64,000 nucleotides of DNA from CAZRHR01 sp964578885. GTDB lineage: Bacteria > Bacteroidota > Bacteroidia > CAIKAF01. Where the stretch lies: the NCBI GenBank assembly GCA_964578885.1, contig CAZOEO010000018.1, forward strand, positions 3,387-67,386, given 5' to 3'. The position numbers and the translations under genes were made by a program. Positions 62,517-64,000 of this stretch are shown here, in pieces. Every line of letters starts with the position of its first letter. The first letter of the stretch is position 1. Below the pieces are notes generated by a model, which was not told the origin of the DNA, did no database searches, and was given only the letters and a program-made list of their open reading frames with translations.

Positions 62517-64000
62517 ATGAGCAGGTTCCTCCCCCTATTTTGCTCAAGTGTTTTGGTTTGGTTATACTGTCTCCCCCTATGGAGTCAGTGTAATTCTGGC
62601 GTCCCCACATTCATAGTGGACCTTAGCGCCAGTTCAACCGCAACTTGGACTTCGCCCTCGGTGATCAGATCTGATTATTGTTGCGGCATTAGTGGAAGCG
62701 ATCGATGTGTGCGCTTCATTGTCACTTTGGGTCCAAACTCAAACGGAATTAACTTCAGCATTGCCTCGGGTGCCATCCCGGGAGGAGCCTTATTTTATCA
62801 GATAGGGTGTGGAGCACCAAGCCAAGTGGGCACAGCCATTTGCCTAAATGGTCCGGGGCCACATGAGCTTACATTTTGCAAACCGGGAAACAACGATAAT
62901 ACCTACCAGATTACCGCTATTCCAAAACCCTCGGCTTCTCCAGACGTCGTCACCAACGATGGTTGTAGTAAGGTATTAAGCGTATCGGGTTTGGTACCCA
63001 GTACAATAACCTGGACCTCCATTTCTCCCGGAGCCACAGGAGCCTACAATAATTATTTAAGTTGTACATCAGGGTGTACATCCACCACAGTAACTCCTCA
63101 AGTTGGTTTTCCATCTGCTATCTCCTACAGGGTTTGTGGCACAGTAATAGGAAGTTGTGGAGCTACAACATTTTGTGATACCATTCAGGTTTCTATTTTT
63201 CCTACACTCGGAGTTACTTTCAATCCATTACAACCCACCATTTGCTTTGGTGCCACCAGTACACAAGTTTCAGCAGTTCCCATTGGAGGATCACCACCTT
63301 ATAGTTACCAATGGAGCCATGGCCCTACCACACAAAGCATCCAGGCAGGTGTAGGCAATTTTCAAGTAACGCTTTCGGATGCATCGGGATGTCCACCTGT
63401 GTCTAATTCTGTTCAGGTTACAGCTTTTGCCAATCCGATTACTGCCACCGCCGGTTCAGACATTGTGGTCTGCCAACAAGGTGCTTCAGCCACATTAAAT
63501 GGACTTGTGACCGGTGTTTCCACGGGAATCTGGTCGGGAGGTAATGGAACATTTTCCCCATCTGCCACTTCACTTCAAGCCACCTATACTCCTACCCAGG
63601 CGGAAATCCTACAAGGAAATGTTCAACTTACCTTAACGACCACCAACAATGGCTCCTGTCCTCCGGCCGCAGATCCGATTCAGGTATCATTTTTACCGTT
63701 TAACGGACAGGTAACTACCCAACCCATACCCGTAAGTTGTTTTCAACAACAAAATGGACAAATTCAACTCGACGTCACTGGGAACACAGGGCCATACACA
63801 TTTCAATGGTCAAATGGTAGTGTACAAGAAGACCTTTCCAATCTCGGCCCTGGTAGCTATTCCGTTACCGTTTCAGATTCAAATGGATGTTCTGCCGCTT
63901 ATGGCCCTTATGTAATTACCCAGCCGGCGGCCGCTTTAACACTTGGTTCACAAGTAACGGACGTGCTTTGCTTTGGAAATGCCACCGGACAAATCGACCT
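62517..64000 (+). CDS. Large secreted SprB-repeat protein (3' end beyond the window)
   Basis: The frame opens at ATG 62517 and stays open to the last base, so at least 494 residues are present. The N-terminus MSRFLPLFCSSVLVWLYC is a signal peptide. Residues about 20-140 are Cys-rich without a recognised domain. SprB repeats follow: ICFGATSTQVSAVPIGGSPP then YSYQWSHG and VTLSDASGC (about 241-296); VSCFQQQNGQIQLDV with GPYTFQWSNG and YSVTVSDSNGC (about 405-460); a third starts CFGNATGQIDL at the edge. Between the first two is a PKD-like unit typical of this class, with GSDIVVCQQG and LTTTNNGSCPP. SprB-type proteins are T9SS-exported surface adhesins used for gliding or attachment; a C-terminal sorting domain would lie outside the window. 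Confidence 0.88.
   Translation, partial: MSRFLPLFCSSVLVWLYCLPLWSQCNSGVPTFIVDLSASSTATWTSPSVIRSDYCCGISGSDRCVRFIVTLGPNSNGINFSIASGAIPGGALFYQIGCGAPSQVGTAICLNGPGPHELTFCKPGNNDNTYQITAIPKPSASPDVVTNDGCSKVLSVSGLVPSTITWTSISPGATGAYNNYLSCTSGCTSTTVTPQVGFPSAISYRVCGTVIGSCGATTFCDTIQVSIFPTLGVTFNPLQPTICFGATSTQVSAVPIGGSPPYSYQWSHGPTTQSIQAGVGNFQVTLSDASGCPPVSNSVQVTAFANPITATAGSDIVVCQQGASATLNGLVTGVSTGIWSGGNGTFSPSATSLQATYTPTQAEILQGNVQLTLTTTNNGSCPPAADPIQVSFLPFNGQVTTQPIPVSCFQQQNGQIQLDVTGNTGPYTFQWSNGSVQEDLSNLGPGSYSVTVSDSNGCSAAYGPYVITQPAAALTLGSQVTDVLCFGNATGQID

Noticed and set aside
1..64000. CRISPR arrays, tRNA/rRNA genes, insertion sequences and prophage genes
   Set aside because: No regularly spaced direct repeats, cloverleaf-type sequences, transposase or integrase motifs were found on either strand.

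Overview
This 64 kb window comes from a chromosome of a Bacteroidota bacterium (the Flavobacteriia/Saprospiria/Chitinophagia part of the phylum; I cannot name a genus). The evidence is consistent across the window: PorU and PorV of the type IX secretion system (T9SS), cargo with C-terminal sorting domains, an alternative complex III (ActABCDEF) joined to a caa3/aa3-type oxidase, families largely confined to the phylum (DUF5686, DUF4837, TIGR03643/DUF2805, S46 dipeptidyl peptidases), SprB repeats, and many start-proximal -7 elements of the Bacteroidota form TAnnTTTG with no strong Shine-Dalgarno sequence. The respiratory genes indicate an aerobe. No tRNA, rRNA, CRISPR array, transposase, integrase or phage gene was recognised.

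Layout. 1-2.4 kb: end of a geranylgeranyl-reductase-type flavoprotein, a small RRM RNA-binding protein with its own terminator, and lptB facing it. 2.4-6.3 kb (minus): DUF5686 outer-membrane protein, an AhpD-like protein and tatC. 6.4-18.2 kb (minus): an eight-gene respiratory operon, actA-B-C-D-E-F-coxB-coxA, reading from a promoter at 18.17 kb to a hairpin terminator at 6.44 kb. It carries electrons from quinol to oxygen without a bc1 complex. 18.4-21.3 kb: secreted S46 dipeptidyl peptidase and convergent pssA. 21.5-29.4 kb: porV-porU and a T9SS cargo protein. 29.4-31.5 kb: gmd-fcl, which make GDP-L-fucose from GDP-mannose. 31.6-36.9 kb: an orphan LuxR regulator, then a compact HmuY-like / TonB-dependent receptor / HmuY-like unit that looks like a haem-uptake locus. 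37-46.5 kb: accessory stretch with an unknown polytopic membrane protein, DUF4837 lipoprotein, MltD, a DUF1571-LysM hybrid, a solute-binding protein, a signal-peptidase-like protein, a GNAT acetyltransferase, a methyltransferase, a frameshifted Omp28-like lipoprotein and a DUF4177-like exported protein. 46.5-47.3 kb holds no convincing gene. 47.3-53.8 kb (minus): one 2144-residue highly reducing type I polyketide synthase with no other biosynthetic genes around it. 53.9-61.9 kb: CstB-like persulfide dioxygenase/sulfurtransferase, DUF2805, phosphoglucose/phosphomannose isomerase, lipB, an SDR, a monoacylglycerol-lipase-like hydrolase and the C-terminal modules of B12-dependent methionine synthase. 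62.5 kb to the end: the start of a large secreted, cysteine-containing SprB-repeat protein that runs off the window.

How the parts fit. PorU/PorV process and anchor proteins of the kind encoded by the 27.7 kb and 32.4 kb genes, and probably the gene at the end of the window. TatC is likely to export the TAT-variant ActB. GDP-fucose synthesis and the PGI/PMI enzyme both feed surface glycan precursors. The points most worth a second look are the isolated mycocerosic-acid-synthase-like PKS, the HmuY pair with one T9SS-sorted and one lipoprotein member, the A-run frameshift in the Omp28-like gene, the terminator hairpin buried in the signal-peptide codons of the S26-like protein, and a set of structured GC-rich intergenic elements.
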